DNA of 64,000 nucleotides from Gemmatimonadaceae bacterium (GCA_035606695.1 DATNEW010000023.1:1-64000), one strand, 5' to 3'. Positions 1-8,860 are shown, numbered from the stretch's first letter. Notes: generated by a model from the letters alone, not told the origin. Program-made: numbers and translations.

Positions 1-205
1 TGATCGTCGCCGTGTACTTCGACGAATCCGAGAAGAACGCCTCTTCGGCCGTCACGAGGTTACGCAGATCCGACTTCATGGCGGTGATGTACGCCTTCGA
101 CTTCGTGTTCGCGAACTTCGGGATCGCGATCGCGGCCAGAATGCCGATGATCACGACGACGATCAGGAGCTCGATGAGCGTGAAACCCTTGCGGAGCTTG
201 AGCAT
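1..205 (-). CDS. Type IV pilin (major pilin-like), N-terminal part only
   Basis: This encodes the N-terminus of a type IV prepilin, and the C-terminal part lies beyond the left edge. It starts MLKLRKG and then FTLIELLIVVVIIGI. That is a short basic leader, a Gly-Phe prepilin peptidase site after residue 7, the conserved Glu at mature position 5, and a hydrophobic helix that serves as membrane anchor and assembly core. After the helix comes IPKFANTKSKAYITAMKSDL, typical of bacterial type IVa and pseudopilins. The ATG at 205 is the only reasonable start; its ribosome-binding site is weak. A sigma-54-like promoter lies upstream, and a PilS/PilR-like pair sits in the neighbouring operon on the same strand. 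Either a major pilin or a minor or pseudopilin is possible without the C-terminus. Confidence 0.9.
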   Translation of the reverse strand, partial: MLKLRKGFTLIELLIVVVIIGILAAIAIPKFANTKSKAYITAMKSDLRNLVTAEEAFFSDSSKYTATI

Positions 206-268
206 GTGTGGAGTCCCGTGAAGTAGGGGAGAAAGGGGCGTTGGTGGGAAGTATCGGCCGCCATTAAG

Positions 269-284
269 GCAACGCCCGGACCGA
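269..284 (-). promoter_or_regulatory. Candidate sigma-54 (-24/-12) promoter for the pilin gene
   Basis: On the minus strand GG at 282-281 and GC at 270-269 are separated by exactly 10 bases (CGGTCCGGGCGTTGCC). The TTGC of the -12 element is intact and the -24 element is a partial match to TGGCAC. A start about 12 bases downstream would leave a leader of roughly 50 nt before the pilin ATG. Pilin genes are classically driven by RpoN with PilR, and a PilR-like activator is encoded nearby. The spacing is observed; the function is inferred. Confidence 0.42.
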
Positions 285-330
285 ACTGCACTAAACATCA
301 TAACTAGCAATGCAACAAGGACTTACAGTG

Positions 331-2142
331 TCAGCGCTGGCCGGAATTGGACGGATTCGATACCGCCTTTTGCACTGTCTGTGGCACTTTGCTAGGGACA
401 CCGACTAATGTCAGCGGACGATTCGCCACCCCGTTGTTCGCAATCCCTTTGTGCTCCGCCCCGCCCCTGGCCTCCGCGGCCTTCGACGAATCCGCAAGAT
501 GACGGATCGACTCGGCGGCCTTCACGCTGCCCCCCGCCTTGATGACGTCCCACGACGCCGCCTTCGCGTCGTCGTAGCGGCCCACGTTCAGCAAGCACAC
601 GGCGAGCGCGGTGTGGCCCAACGGAAAGGTCGGTTGGATTTTTTGAGCAAACTGGTATAACGGGATCGCCGGCTCGCACGCGCCGACCTGGCGATACTGC
701 TCCGCCAGGTTGTACGACAGGAAAGGATCCAACGGGAACAGCGCGATCGCCTTGCGATATTCCTGCTCGCCAAGCCGCTTTCGCTTCTGCTCGAAATCCC
801 ACGCCGCGAGCATGTAGTGCGCGCGGTACGATCGAGGCGAATCCTGCACCGCGTGGTTGAAGAGCGTCTCGTTGTTGTACCACACGCGCGTGCGCAGCGT
901 GCTGCGAACGCCGCCCGCCACAATCGCCGCGACGAGCGCAAGCTGCGCGGCGCGCACGACGCGCACGTCGAACCTGTTCGTCGCGATGAGACGTTCCCGT
1001 ACCGCCACCAGCACGCCACCCAGCGCGAGCATCGCGCCCACGCTCGGCAGAAACAGCGTGCGCTCGGCGAGCACGATACCCGCGGGCAGAATGAAGTTGC
1101 TGGCCGGCAAGAGCGCGGCGCAGATGACACCAATGCCGAATGAAATTGCGGGACGCCGCCGGTGCAGCATGACGGCCAATGCGAGAATTCCAACGAGCAG
1201 CAGGAGCCCCGGCAGCTGCGTGATGCTCACGCCCTGCGCGATGTCGATCTCCGGCGGCCCGTACTCGGAGGAGAGATGCGCCGGCCAATAGAACAACCGC
1301 ACCCACTCCGGGACGACGCCGATCGCCGTGAGCACTCGCTGAAACGCCGTGGTGTGCAGCGTGGCGAACGGCATGAACGGCTGGAATCCCGACAGGTCGT
1401 GATCGGACAGCACGTGCGCGCGAATGCCGATGTAGGCGAGGGCGAACGCCGTCATCGCGAGATAGAACGGCCGAAGCGCCGCGACGCGCTCGCGCCACGG
1501 GCGACGCTCCGCGATCACGGTGAGCTCCGCCAGCCCAAGTATCGCCGGCAGCACCACGCCATTCTCCTTGGAGAAGCATGCGCCGAGATACAGCGCGATG
1601 ACCGCGAAGGCCGTGCGCGTGCGCAGCGCGCCGCGCTGCCGATCGCGGATGTAGATCACGATGGCGGGAATGGTGAACAGCGCGACGAGCAGCTCGCTCT
1701 GACCGACGACATTCCCTACCGCCTCGACGTGCACCGGATGCACTGCGAACAGCGCCGCCGCGACCCACGCCGCCCATCCCGGCAGGAGCTGCCGCGCGAG
1801 CCACAACACCATCACCGAGACCGCGGCGTATAACAAAATGTTCGCCACGTGAAACGGCAGGGGAATTCCGTGGCCGATCGCCGACTCGAGCTTGAACATC
1901 AGAATGGTCAACGGACGATAGCCGTCGCCGCCCCAGTCCTTGGGCCAGTACGACGAGGCGAACACGCGCCACCACTGGTGCAGCCCGTGCGAGAACGGAT
2001 TCAACTCGATGATGTAGCGGTCGTCGTAGGTGAAGAAGTTCACGACGCCGATCGCCGACGACGCCATCGCGAGCAGCGCGATCGCGATGCCCGCCCGTCC
2101 CGGCGCTCCGACACCCCGTCGACCCGTCGCCAGATTCATCAT
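331..2142 (-). CDS. TMTC-like multi-pass GT-C glycosyltransferase with C-terminal TPR repeats
   Basis: A 603-residue integral membrane protein. About ten hydrophobic segments fill residues 15-410, and an Asp-Asp pair (residues 40-41, FFTYDDRY) follows the first helix, where GT-C enzymes of the PMT/TMTC class carry their catalytic acidic motif. Roughly residues 440-560 form TPR-like helical repeats (YRAHYMLAAW, YNLAEQYRQVG, LGHTALAVCLLNVG). This layout matches TMTC-type O-mannosyltransferases, which use a polyprenyl-phosphate sugar and glycosylate exported proteins. The start overlaps the stop of the GT2 gene (ATGA), so it is the last gene of a five-gene operon with the PilS/PilR-like genes. 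Pilin glycosylation is an inference from context; no substrate is shown. Confidence 0.75.
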   Translation of the reverse strand: MMNLATGRRGVGAPGRAGIAIALLAMASSAIGVVNFFTYDDRYIIELNPFSHGLHQWWRVFASSYWPKDWGGDGYRPLTILMFKLESAIGHGIPLPFHVANILLYAAVSVMVLWLARQLLPGWAAWVAAALFAVHPVHVEAVGNVVGQSELLVALFTIPAIVIYIRDRQRGALRTRTAFAVIALYLGACFSKENGVVLPAILGLAELTVIAERRPWRERVAALRPFYLAMTAFALAYIGIRAHVLSDHDLSGFQPFMPFATLHTTAFQRVLTAIGVVPEWVRLFYWPAHLSSEYGPPEIDIAQGVSITQLPGLLLLVGILALAVMLHRRRPAISFGIGVICAALLPASNFILPAGIVLAERTLFLPSVGAMLALGGVLVAVRERLIATNRFDVRVVRAAQLALVAAIVAGGVRSTLRTRVWYNNETLFNHAVQDSPRSYRAHYMLAAWDFEQKRKRLGEQEYRKAIALFPLDPFLSYNLAEQYRQVGACEPAIPLYQFAQKIQPTFPLGHTALAVCLLNVGRYDDAKAASWDVIKAGGSVKAAESIRHLADSSKAAEARGGAEHKGIANNGVANRPLTLVGVPSKVPQTVQKAVSNPSNSGQR

Positions 2143-2924
2143 GAGAAAAGATTGAACTTCGTGATGTGCCAGAACGCGGCGATCCCGTCCTTCCAGCCGA
2201 TCTTCTTCCCCTCGGCGTACGTGCGGCCGGAGTAGCTGATCGGCACCTCGAAGATCCGCGCGCCCGCGTGCGCCAACCGCGCGGTGATCTCCGGCTCGAA
2301 GCCGAATCGATTGGCGGTGAGCTTCGGGAGGAGCGAGCGCGCCAGCTCACCGCGCATGGCCTTGTAGCACGTTTCCATATCGGTGAGGTTGAGATTCGTC
2401 AGCATGTTGCTGTAGGTCGTCAACCAGGAATTGCCGACCGAGTGCCAGTAGTACAGCACGCGGTGTGGTCCGCCGAGGAAGCGCGAGCCGAAGCAGGCGT
2501 CGGCGCGTCCGTCGAGGATGGGCTCGAGCAGCACGGGCCAATCATCGGGATCGTACTCGAGATCGGCGTCCTGCACGATGACGATGTCGCCGGTGCTCAT
2601 CGAGAGCGCCTGGCGAATGGCCGCGCCCTTCCCGCGATTCTCCGGCTGGCGATGAAGCTTGTCGATTCGCCTCTGCGCGAGCAGCGTCTCGAGAATCTGT
2701 TGCGTGCCGTCCGTCGAAAAATCGTCGACGCAAATGATCTCGAGGTGCAGGGGCGTATCGCGCACCTGGTCGACGATCAGATCGATCGTGTCACGCTCGT
2801 TGTAGACCGGAATCAACACCGAGAGGCGGATGTTGTTGGGGTCCATCGGCGTGCGCGGACGAAGCCGCGAGCGCGCGGGATCGTCGAGCGGAGAACGGTT
2901 CGGCGGCATGGAGGACGAGGTCAT
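2139..2924 (-). CDS. GT2 family glycosyltransferase (polyprenyl-phosphate mannose synthase-like)
   Basis: A soluble GT-A fold glycosyltransferase of 261 residues. It has the N-terminal strand LSVLIPVYNERDTID, the VDDFSTDGT motif, ENRGKGAAIRQAL and the metal-binding DAD at residues 119-121 (QDADLEYDP). It ends without the C-terminal membrane helices found in many GT2 enzymes, like soluble dolichol-phosphate mannose synthases. Such enzymes charge a lipid carrier that GT-C membrane transferases then use, which fits the GT-C genes on both sides. The start at 2924 is preferred because it overlaps the upstream stop by ATGA; a later ATG at 2846 would trim a poorly conserved 26-residue leader. The C-terminus overlaps the next gene by 4 bases. 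Confidence 0.85.
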   Translation of the reverse strand: MTSSSMPPNRSPLDDPARSRLRPRTPMDPNNIRLSVLIPVYNERDTIDLIVDQVRDTPLHLEIICVDDFSTDGTQQILETLLAQRRIDKLHRQPENRGKGAAIRQALSMSTGDIVIVQDADLEYDPDDWPVLLEPILDGRADACFGSRFLGGPHRVLYYWHSVGNSWLTTYSNMLTNLNLTDMETCYKAMRGELARSLLPKLTANRFGFEPEITARLAHAGARIFEVPISYSGRTYAEGKKIGWKDGIAAFWHITKFNLFS

Positions 2925-4519
2925 CGAACGAGCGACGAGTAAATCAGGCCGTGCGGCACACTGTCCCGTTTCGCCAGCACCGGCGGTGCGGCGGCGGCCA
3001 TGGCGCGCGCCGCTGCCTCGAGCGAATCGTTCGCGACGATCGCGACGACGCCCACGGGATACGCGACAAGTATCGACCGCAGCGCCGCCTCGGCCGAGCG
3101 TGCCGTGGCGGGCGTAAAGTAGTCCGCCACCGAGAAGCTCGTGGCCGGCACCGCGGCCCGGCCGGTGTACAGGTAGATGGTCGCCTCCGCATTGCTCGAG
3201 ACAACGTCGGAGGGCTTGGTGTAGGCTTGGACCCACATCAGGCTCGGTCCCACGAGCCCCGCGGTTTGGCGCGGAATCGCGGACCACCAGCGGCCGCGGT
3301 AGCCGCGGACGTTGTACGTCGCGTAGCCCGCCAAGACGATGATCCCGGCCGACGCAACGCCGAGCCGCGCGCGCGGCAGCGACCACGCGTCGCGCGCGGC
3401 GCATGCGACGACCAACACGATCAACGGCCACACGCCCCACACGAAGCGCGCGGGTGTGAAGGGCCAGAGCAGCACGATCGATAGGTACGCGGCGATGAAC
3501 GCGACGAGCACGGGCGAGCTCCGGCGCAACCGCCACAGTCCGAAGGCGAACGCGACAACCACGACCGTGGCAACGGCGACGCGCAACGCGATCGCCGGCA
3601 ATCCCGCGGCGCTCACGCCGGCGATCATCGCGAACAATTCGCGGCTCGTTCCGGCCACCGTTCGTGCGGCGAGCGCGAACCATCCGTCGTGCGCCCCGGC
3701 GCTCAACCAGCCGGCGTACGATTCATAGTCGCCGCGCATGGCGACGGGAACGCCGCCGCGATGCGCGCGAACCCACAGCTGCCACGGCAATACCGTCGCG
3801 AGTGAGGTCGCCGCAACGATCGCGAGCGTGCGCCACCGACTGCGCCACGCGAGGACCGCACCGAGTCCGACGACGAACGCCACGCCGTGCGAGCGCACGA
3901 GCATGAGCATGCCCGCGAGCAGCCCGACAACGACCGCGTCGCGCGTCGACGAATCGTCATCCACGACACGCTCGGCCAGCCAGAGCGCGGGAATGAGGAG
4001 CGCCAGAAAGAACATCTCCGACATCACGACGGTGCTGAGCACCAGCGTGGGAACGGCGAGCGCGCCGGCGAGGACCACCGCGCACGCGGCTCGCGCCGAA
4101 AAGTTCAGTCGCCGCCGCGCGAAATGGGTGAGCGTCGCCGCGGCCAGCGCGAGGAGCAACGCATTCACGAACTTGAATGCGATGACGTTTTCCGGAAACG
4201 ACGGCACGAGGCGCCACACGAGCGCCAGGAGCGCCGGATACCCCGGCGGAAAGTGCGTGGCCGCCGGCGCGCCGGGAACGTTGATCCACCGATAGCCGTG
4301 GCCGGTTGCCAGCGCCTTGGCGAGCAGCACGTACATCGCGTCATCGTGCACGGCCCCGACCGGCACGCCGTCCATGGCGAACACGCCAACGAGCAGCACC
4401 AGGGCGCCCGTGAGGACTGGCAGCAACACCGGCCAATCCGCGACGCGGTCGGCCAACCGCTCGCCGGTCAGCGCGTGTCGCGGCGCGGCGACGCCGCTCA
4501 CGCCGTCGACACCGCTCAT
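2921..4519 (-). CDS. GT-C family (ArnT/PMT-like) membrane glycosyltransferase
   Basis: A 532-residue multi-pass membrane protein. The first helix (about 31-50) is followed by a DD pair at residues 59-60 (GAVHDDAMY) in the first large loop and by FPPGYPALLALVW, as in PMT_2/ArnT-like transferases that use polyprenyl-phosphate sugars. About ten more hydrophobic segments follow, and a C-terminal soluble domain (about 410-532) contains a SNAEATIYLYTGR stretch. The ATG at 4519 overlaps the stop of the sigma-54 activator gene (ATGA), which decides the start. With the neighbouring GT2 enzyme it forms a plausible lipid-linked sugar transfer pathway at the membrane. Acceptor and sugar are unknown. Confidence 0.78.
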   Translation of the reverse strand: MSGVDGVSGVAAPRHALTGERLADRVADWPVLLPVLTGALVLLVGVFAMDGVPVGAVHDDAMYVLLAKALATGHGYRWINVPGAPAATHFPPGYPALLALVWRLVPSFPENVIAFKFVNALLLALAAATLTHFARRRLNFSARAACAVVLAGALAVPTLVLSTVVMSEMFFLALLIPALWLAERVVDDDSSTRDAVVVGLLAGMLMLVRSHGVAFVVGLGAVLAWRSRWRTLAIVAATSLATVLPWQLWVRAHRGGVPVAMRGDYESYAGWLSAGAHDGWFALAARTVAGTSRELFAMIAGVSAAGLPAIALRVAVATVVVVAFAFGLWRLRRSSPVLVAFIAAYLSIVLLWPFTPARFVWGVWPLIVLVVACAARDAWSLPRARLGVASAGIIVLAGYATYNVRGYRGRWWSAIPRQTAGLVGPSLMWVQAYTKPSDVVSSNAEATIYLYTGRAAVPATSFSVADYFTPATARSAEAALRSILVAYPVGVVAIVANDSLEAAARAMAAAAPPVLAKRDSVPHGLIYSSLVR

Positions 4520-5889
4520 GCCTCGACTCCGTAGCGCGAGAGCTTGCGGTAGAGCGTCGACGGGTCGATGCCCAGCACTTCGGCGGCGCGCGATTTGTTG
4601 CCGCTTTCGCTCTGGAGGACCCACATGATGTACGCCCGCTCCACGGCCTCGAGCGTCGGATTCGGCGGCGTGCGCGTCGAGACCAGCGGCTCGGCGCGGC
4701 GCTCGGTGATGCGCTCCGGCAGCGCGGACGGGCGGATTTCCTCCTCCGGCGTCAGGATTATAGAACGCTCAAGAGCATTCTCTAATTCCCGGACGTTGCC
4801 CGGCCACGCGTACTCGACGAGCTGCTCCAGCGCCTCGTCGGCGATCCGCTTCGGCGCCTCGTTGCGCGCCGCCGCGATGCGGTGCAGAAAATGTTCGGCC
4901 AGGAGCGGAATGTCGTCCCGGCGCTGCCGCAGCGGCGGCAGATGCAGCGCGATGACGTTGAGCCGGTAATAGAGATCGCTGCGGAAATTGCCGGCGCGAA
5001 TCTCTTCGTCCAGATCGCGGTTCGTCGCCGCGACGACGCGCGTGTCCACCGGCACCGCTTCCGTCGAGCCGACCGGAATCACTTCCCGATGCTGCAGAGC
5101 GCGCAACAGCTTCACCTGCGTCGCCGGCGTCGTTTCACCGATTTCGTCCAGGAAGAAAGTGCCTTTCGACGACGCGCCGAACAGACCGATCTTGTCGCGC
5201 ACCGCGCCCGTGAACGAGCCCTTGGTGTGGCCGAACAATTCGCTCTCGAGCAGACTCTCCGGAAGCGCGCCGCAGTTGATCGACAGAAACGGCCCCTCGG
5301 AACGCGCCGACAGCTCGTGGATGTAGCGCGCGATCACCTCCTTACCAGTGCCCGACTCGCCTTGCAGGAGCACGGTCGAATCAGTCGGCGCGACGGTCTC
5401 GACGAGCCGCAGAATGTCGAGCCACGACTTGCTCGTCCCCACGGGACGAGTCAGGCCGTTTCGCTCGGCACGCTTGATCGCCTGCTTGAGCGACTTGTTC
5501 TCGACGCGAAGCTTGCGGTGCTCCGACGCGCGCTTGAGGATCGCGACCAGCTCGTCGTTGCGGAACGGTTTCTGGATGTAATAGAAGGCGCCTTCGTTCA
5601 CCGCCTGCATGGCCGATTGCAGCGTCGCTTGCGCCGTCATGAGAATGACCGGCACGTCGGGATCGGCGGAGCGCGCGGCGGCGAGGATCTCGACCCCGGT
5701 CACGTTCGGCATGCGGATGTCGGTGAGCACGATGTCGGGCCGAATCTCGCCAATACGATCGAGGCCCGCGCGTCCACCATGCGCGAGATGCGGTGTGAAG
5801 CCCTCGTTCCGCAGGAGAATGTTGAGCGAATCGAGAATGCCCGTCTCGTCGTCCACGACGAGCACGCTCGGTTTGACGGCGTCGGTCAT
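4516..5889 (-). CDS. PilR/NtrC-type sigma-54 activating response regulator
   Basis: A 457-residue response regulator with three domains. The receiver (residues 7-120) has acidic D13/D14, phospho-acceptor D57 (LTDIRMP) and K107. The AAA+ sigma-54 interaction domain has Walker A GESGTGKE at 177-184, the sigma-54 contact loop GSFTGA at 224-229 (Ser replaces the usual Ala) and Walker B FFLDEIGE near 246. A Fis-type helix-turn-helix is near 432-455 (NKSRAAEVLGIDPSTLYRKL). The gene overlaps the sensor kinase upstream and the GT-C gene downstream by 4 bases each. The nearby pilin gene with a sigma-54-like promoter makes a PilR role the best guess; a more general NtrC-family regulator remains possible. 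Confidence 0.9.
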   Translation of the reverse strand: MTDAVKPSVLVVDDETGILDSLNILLRNEGFTPHLAHGGRAGLDRIGEIRPDIVLTDIRMPNVTGVEILAAARSADPDVPVILMTAQATLQSAMQAVNEGAFYYIQKPFRNDELVAILKRASEHRKLRVENKSLKQAIKRAERNGLTRPVGTSKSWLDILRLVETVAPTDSTVLLQGESGTGKEVIARYIHELSARSEGPFLSINCGALPESLLESELFGHTKGSFTGAVRDKIGLFGASSKGTFFLDEIGETTPATQVKLLRALQHREVIPVGSTEAVPVDTRVVAATNRDLDEEIRAGNFRSDLYYRLNVIALHLPPLRQRRDDIPLLAEHFLHRIAAARNEAPKRIADEALEQLVEYAWPGNVRELENALERSIILTPEEEIRPSALPERITERRAEPLVSTRTPPNPTLEAVERAYIMWVLQSESGNKSRAAEVLGIDPSTLYRKLSRYGVEA

Positions 5890-7583
5890 GAGAGGCTCCC
5901 TGCGGGAATGCCGGCGGGCTGCGTACGCGGCAGCACCACGGTGAATCGGGTGCCGCGCGCGCTGCTGTCGACGAAGACCAGGCCGCGGTGCGCCTCGATG
6001 GCGCGGTGCACGACGGCGAGCCCCAGCCCGCTGCCGTTTGCTTTCGTGGTGAAGAACGGATCGAACATGCGATCGCGAATGTCCGTCGGAATGCCGGAGC
6101 CCGCGTCGCTGACGCGGAGCGAGACGGCATCGCCGTCGAACGGATTGGCGAGCGTGAGCGAGTCGGCGCTGCCGCGCGACACTTCGATGCGCACTTCGCT
6201 GCGCGGCGGCGCGGCCTGCACGGCGTTCAGCGCGAGGTTGAACACCGCGCGGTGCAGCAGATCCTCATCGCCTTCGATCTCGAGCCGGTCGTCCTGCGGC
6301 ACGACGCACGTCACGGTGACGGACGCGTCGCGGTCGGGATGGGTCGAGACGAGACTCGCCGCACCCTGCGCGACGGACGCGAGATCGACCGGCCGCACGC
6401 GCGCCACGTGCACGCGCGCGAAATCGAGAAACTCCGACAACAAGCGCGACAGGCGATCGGATTCGCGCATCACCAACACCGTGAGCGTTTTCTGATCGTC
6501 GCCCACGCTCGGCATGCGCGAGATCTGCTCCACCGCGCTGCGAATGGACGCCAGCGGATTCTTGATCTCGTGCGCGAGCGACGCGCTCAGCTCCGCGATG
6601 CCTTCCAGCCGTTGGGCGCGGAGACGCAGCGCGTCCATGCGCTTTTGATCCGAGATGTCCTGGAAGATCGCGGTGGCGGTGCGGCCCGCGCCCGTATCGT
6701 CGTGTTCCGTATAGGTCGTTGTAACGCCGATCGGATACCGTTTTGACACCGTCGAGATGACCGCTTCGCCGCGCGTCGTTCGCTGCTTGGTCTTCGCCGC
6801 ACGCACGACCGCTTCTGCCAGCTCCGGCGCGACGCCCCCAATGGTGGAAACGATGGGCTCGCCGAAGTGATCGATCAGATCGACGCCCAGCAGGTGCTCG
6901 GCCATCGGGTTGGCGTAGAGCAGCCGGCCTTCGACGTCCACCGTGACGACGCCGCTTCGAATGTTGCGCAGAATGTCTTCGGCCTGGAGCGCGGACTGCT
7001 CGAGCGCGGCGACGAGCAGGTCCTTGCCTTCCCCGCTCTCCTTGAGTTGCGCCGACAGGTAGCGGATGCCGAGTGCGACGAGGGCGAACACGCTGAGCTG
7101 AAGCCAGACGGCGGGCTCGACCCCCTGCGGCGTGCGGAAAAACAGCACGACGTCGGCGAAGTACAGCACGAGCGACAGCGCCGCGATGAGGAGACCGCCG
7201 CCCATGGGCAGCAGCAGCGACGCGGTGGCGATCACGAGGATGTAGACCGCGGAGAACGGCGACGTGTTGCCGCCCGTCACGTGAATCACGGCGGTCACGA
7301 GCAGGACGTCGAACGCCGCCTGGGCGTACAGGAACGTGGGGCCGAGCCGCTTTCGATATATTTCGGCGTATCCCGCGGAGATTACCGTCATGACCGTGGA
7401 CAACGCGAAGGCGAGCGACGCGACCAGCGTCTGGCTGGCATCGACAGCCGTCCAGTTCCCGACCGCGGCGATGAAGATCGCGCTGGCGAGGCACAGACGT
7501 CCGATGAAGACCCAGCGGAGGAAACGCCGCGGGTCGAGAATTGCCTTCAGGGCGGGCGCCGACGGTCGTGAAGGGAGTCGCAC
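5886..7583 (-). CDS. PilS-like membrane sensor histidine kinase
   Basis: A 565-residue kinase. About six membrane helices fill residues 20-180 with almost no periplasmic domain, as in PilS. A PAS domain (about 200-315) has the typical IRSGVVTVDVEGRLLYANP start. The HisKA box has the phospho-acceptor near H338 (SLAHEIKNPLASIRSAV), and an HATPase domain follows with an N box (LNAVQAA), DAGSGIP and a GSGLGLAVVHR G2 box. The start appears to be GTG at 7583, since no in-frame ATG precedes the first helix. The stop overlaps the response regulator start (ATGA), so the pair is co-translated. The divergent neighbour is arfB, 158 bases away. Confidence 0.88.
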   Translation of the reverse strand: MRLPSRPSAPALKAILDPRRFLRWVFIGRLCLASAIFIAAVGNWTAVDASQTLVASLAFALSTVMTVISAGYAEIYRKRLGPTFLYAQAAFDVLLVTAVIHVTGGNTSPFSAVYILVIATASLLLPMGGGLLIAALSLVLYFADVVLFFRTPQGVEPAVWLQLSVFALVALGIRYLSAQLKESGEGKDLLVAALEQSALQAEDILRNIRSGVVTVDVEGRLLYANPMAEHLLGVDLIDHFGEPIVSTIGGVAPELAEAVVRAAKTKQRTTRGEAVISTVSKRYPIGVTTTYTEHDDTGAGRTATAIFQDISDQKRMDALRLRAQRLEGIAELSASLAHEIKNPLASIRSAVEQISRMPSVGDDQKTLTVLVMRESDRLSRLLSEFLDFARVHVARVRPVDLASVAQGAASLVSTHPDRDASVTVTCVVPQDDRLEIEGDEDLLHRAVFNLALNAVQAAPPRSEVRIEVSRGSADSLTLANPFDGDAVSLRVSDAGSGIPTDIRDRMFDPFFTTKANGSGLGLAVVHRAIEAHRGLVFVDSSARGTRFTVVLPRTQPAGIPAGSLS

Positions 7584-7741
7584 GAGAGAGGTAGGGAGAG
7601 TCGCAAACTGCGAGAACTCGGCGACATCGAAGAGTCTTGCATTCTGCTAGGAAAAGGACGAGGTCTGGGGAGCACGGTCACGCCTCGGGACATCATCGCG
7701 ACAGTGCCTCGCACCGGACCCAGATCGTGGAGACCGTGCCG

Positions 7742-8173
7742 ATGGATGAGACGACCTTCCTGAACGTCAGCCCCGCGCTGGCCATTCCTCGCTCAGAGCT
7801 TCAATACCGCGCGTCGCGGGCGGGCGGGCCCGGAGGCCAGCATGTGAACACTTCGTCGACGCGCATCGAGCTGCTGTGGGACCTGAACGCGTCGCGGGCG
7901 GTGACCGACGACGAGCGGGAGCGGCTCCGCCACCGCCTGGCCGCGCGGCTCGATTCGGACGGAATGGTGCGCGTGGTGGCCAGCGATCGCCGGAGCCAGG
8001 GCCAGAATCGCCAGGCGGCCGACGAGCGGCTGGCGGCGCTCATCAAGCACGCGCTGCACGTTCCGAAGAAGCGGAAGCCGACCAAGCCGACGCGCGCCGC
8101 CAAGGAGCGGCGGATCAGCGAGAAGAAAAAGCTGTCGGAGAAGAAGAAGAACCGGCGGGTCGAGCTGGACTAG
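7742..8173 (+). CDS. arfB: Peptidyl-tRNA hydrolase ArfB (YaeJ/ICT1-type ribosome rescue factor)
   Basis: A 143-residue protein, close to the 140 residues of E. coli ArfB. Residues 10-110 form the release-factor domain with the catalytic GGQ at 31-33 (RAGGPGGQHVNTSSTR). The C-terminal tail (residues 105-143) is a strongly basic Lys/Arg extension (KKRKPTKPTR, EKKKLSEKKKNRR). In the family this tail enters the empty mRNA channel of stalled ribosomes, letting GGQ hydrolyse the trapped peptidyl-tRNA. The ATG at 7742 gives the usual MDE..FLNVSPALAIPRSEL start. It is monocistronic and convergent with the TPR gene. A hairpin follows the stop. Confidence 0.93.
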   Translation: MDETTFLNVSPALAIPRSELQYRASRAGGPGGQHVNTSSTRIELLWDLNASRAVTDDERERLRHRLAARLDSDGMVRVVASDRRSQGQNRQAADERLAALIKHALHVPKKRKPTKPTRAAKERRISEKKKLSEKKKNRRVELD

Positions 8174-8224
8174 TCGGAACCGAGAGCTCCTTCGCTTCAC
8201 TCAGGATGACAGATCTGTTCCGAC
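8173..8224. terminator. Hairpin between convergent genes, containing half of a GTCATCC repeat
   Basis: GTCGGAAC at 8173-8180 and GTTCCGAC at 8217-8224 form a perfect 8-bp stem. The loop contains TCAGGATGAC (8201-8210), one end of the repeat seen complete at 39512 and 52190. It spans the stops of both convergent genes and could end transcription from either side. There is no clear T-run, so efficiency is uncertain. Confidence 0.4.
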
Positions 8225-8860
8225 GTGCCGCTGCTTGAGCGTCGCGAGCGCATCTCGCGCGTTTTCGGCCGCCGGAGAGCCCGGATATTTGTCGATCAGC
8301 TTCCGTAGCTCGACGAGTGCCTTGCCGGGTTCGTTGAGCGGGCCGGTATAGAGATCGGTCAGGCGATTGGTGACGTACACGAACTGCCCGGCCGTGACGG
8401 CGGGAATGCGCTGCGCCTCGCGAAACAGCTCGGCCGCGCGAACGAAGTTGCGCTTGTCACGCGCGTAGAGCTCCGCCGCTTTCACGCGCGGGTCGAACTC
8501 GTCCGGCTTCTCGGCGATCACCGCCTCGAACGACTCGAGCGCTTCGTCGGTCTTGCCTTGCATGACGAGTGCTTGCTGATACGAGTACTGCTCCACGTAC
8601 GGCGTGCTCGTGCCGTCGACCATGAAGCGCTTGTAGGTGTCGCCGGCGGCGTTGCTCAGGCCAATCGCGAACCACCCGGTGCCGATGCCCGCGACGATCG
8701 CGGCGAGCAGGGCGATCAGCATGCCGAGGCCCTCGTACATCAGCACGCCGAGGATGAGGCCAAATGAGATGAGGCAGTACGGGGCGACGCGAACGAGGGC
8801 TGCGCCTTCCGGCCCATATCGGTCCATCACCGTCGGCTTGTATTCCTTTGGTTCAGCCAT
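8201..8860 (-). CDS. Membrane-anchored TPR-containing protein of unknown function
   Basis: A 219-residue protein. A short cytoplasmic head (MAEPKEYKPTVMDRYG) precedes two adjacent hydrophobic helices (about 24-44 and 45-68). The remainder is soluble and helical with TPR-like pairs, for example YQQALVMQGKTDEALESFEA (about 94-113) and AAELYARDKRNFVRAAELFR. The last repeat (KALVELRKLIDKYPGSPAAE) resembles the tol-pal-system or YfgC-type repeat motif. It probably scaffolds a protein complex at the membrane, but no partner can be named. ATG at 8860 is the only start ahead of the helices. It is transcribed alone. Confidence 0.75.
   Translation of the reverse strand: MAEPKEYKPTVMDRYGPEGAALVRVAPYCLISFGLILGVLMYEGLGMLIALLAAIVAGIGTGWFAIGLSNAAGDTYKRFMVDGTSTPYVEQYSYQQALVMQGKTDEALESFEAVIAEKPDEFDPRVKAAELYARDKRNFVRAAELFREAQRIPAVTAGQFVYVTNRLTDLYTGPLNEPGKALVELRKLIDKYPGSPAAENARDALATLKQRHVGTDLSS

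Noticed and set aside
2925-3683. N-terminal extension of the GT2 glycosyltransferase frame to 3683
   Set aside because: The extra 250 residues are Arg-rich and lie entirely antisense-free within the GT-C coding region on the same strand in another frame. The GT2 domain and the ATGA overlap point to the start at 2924.
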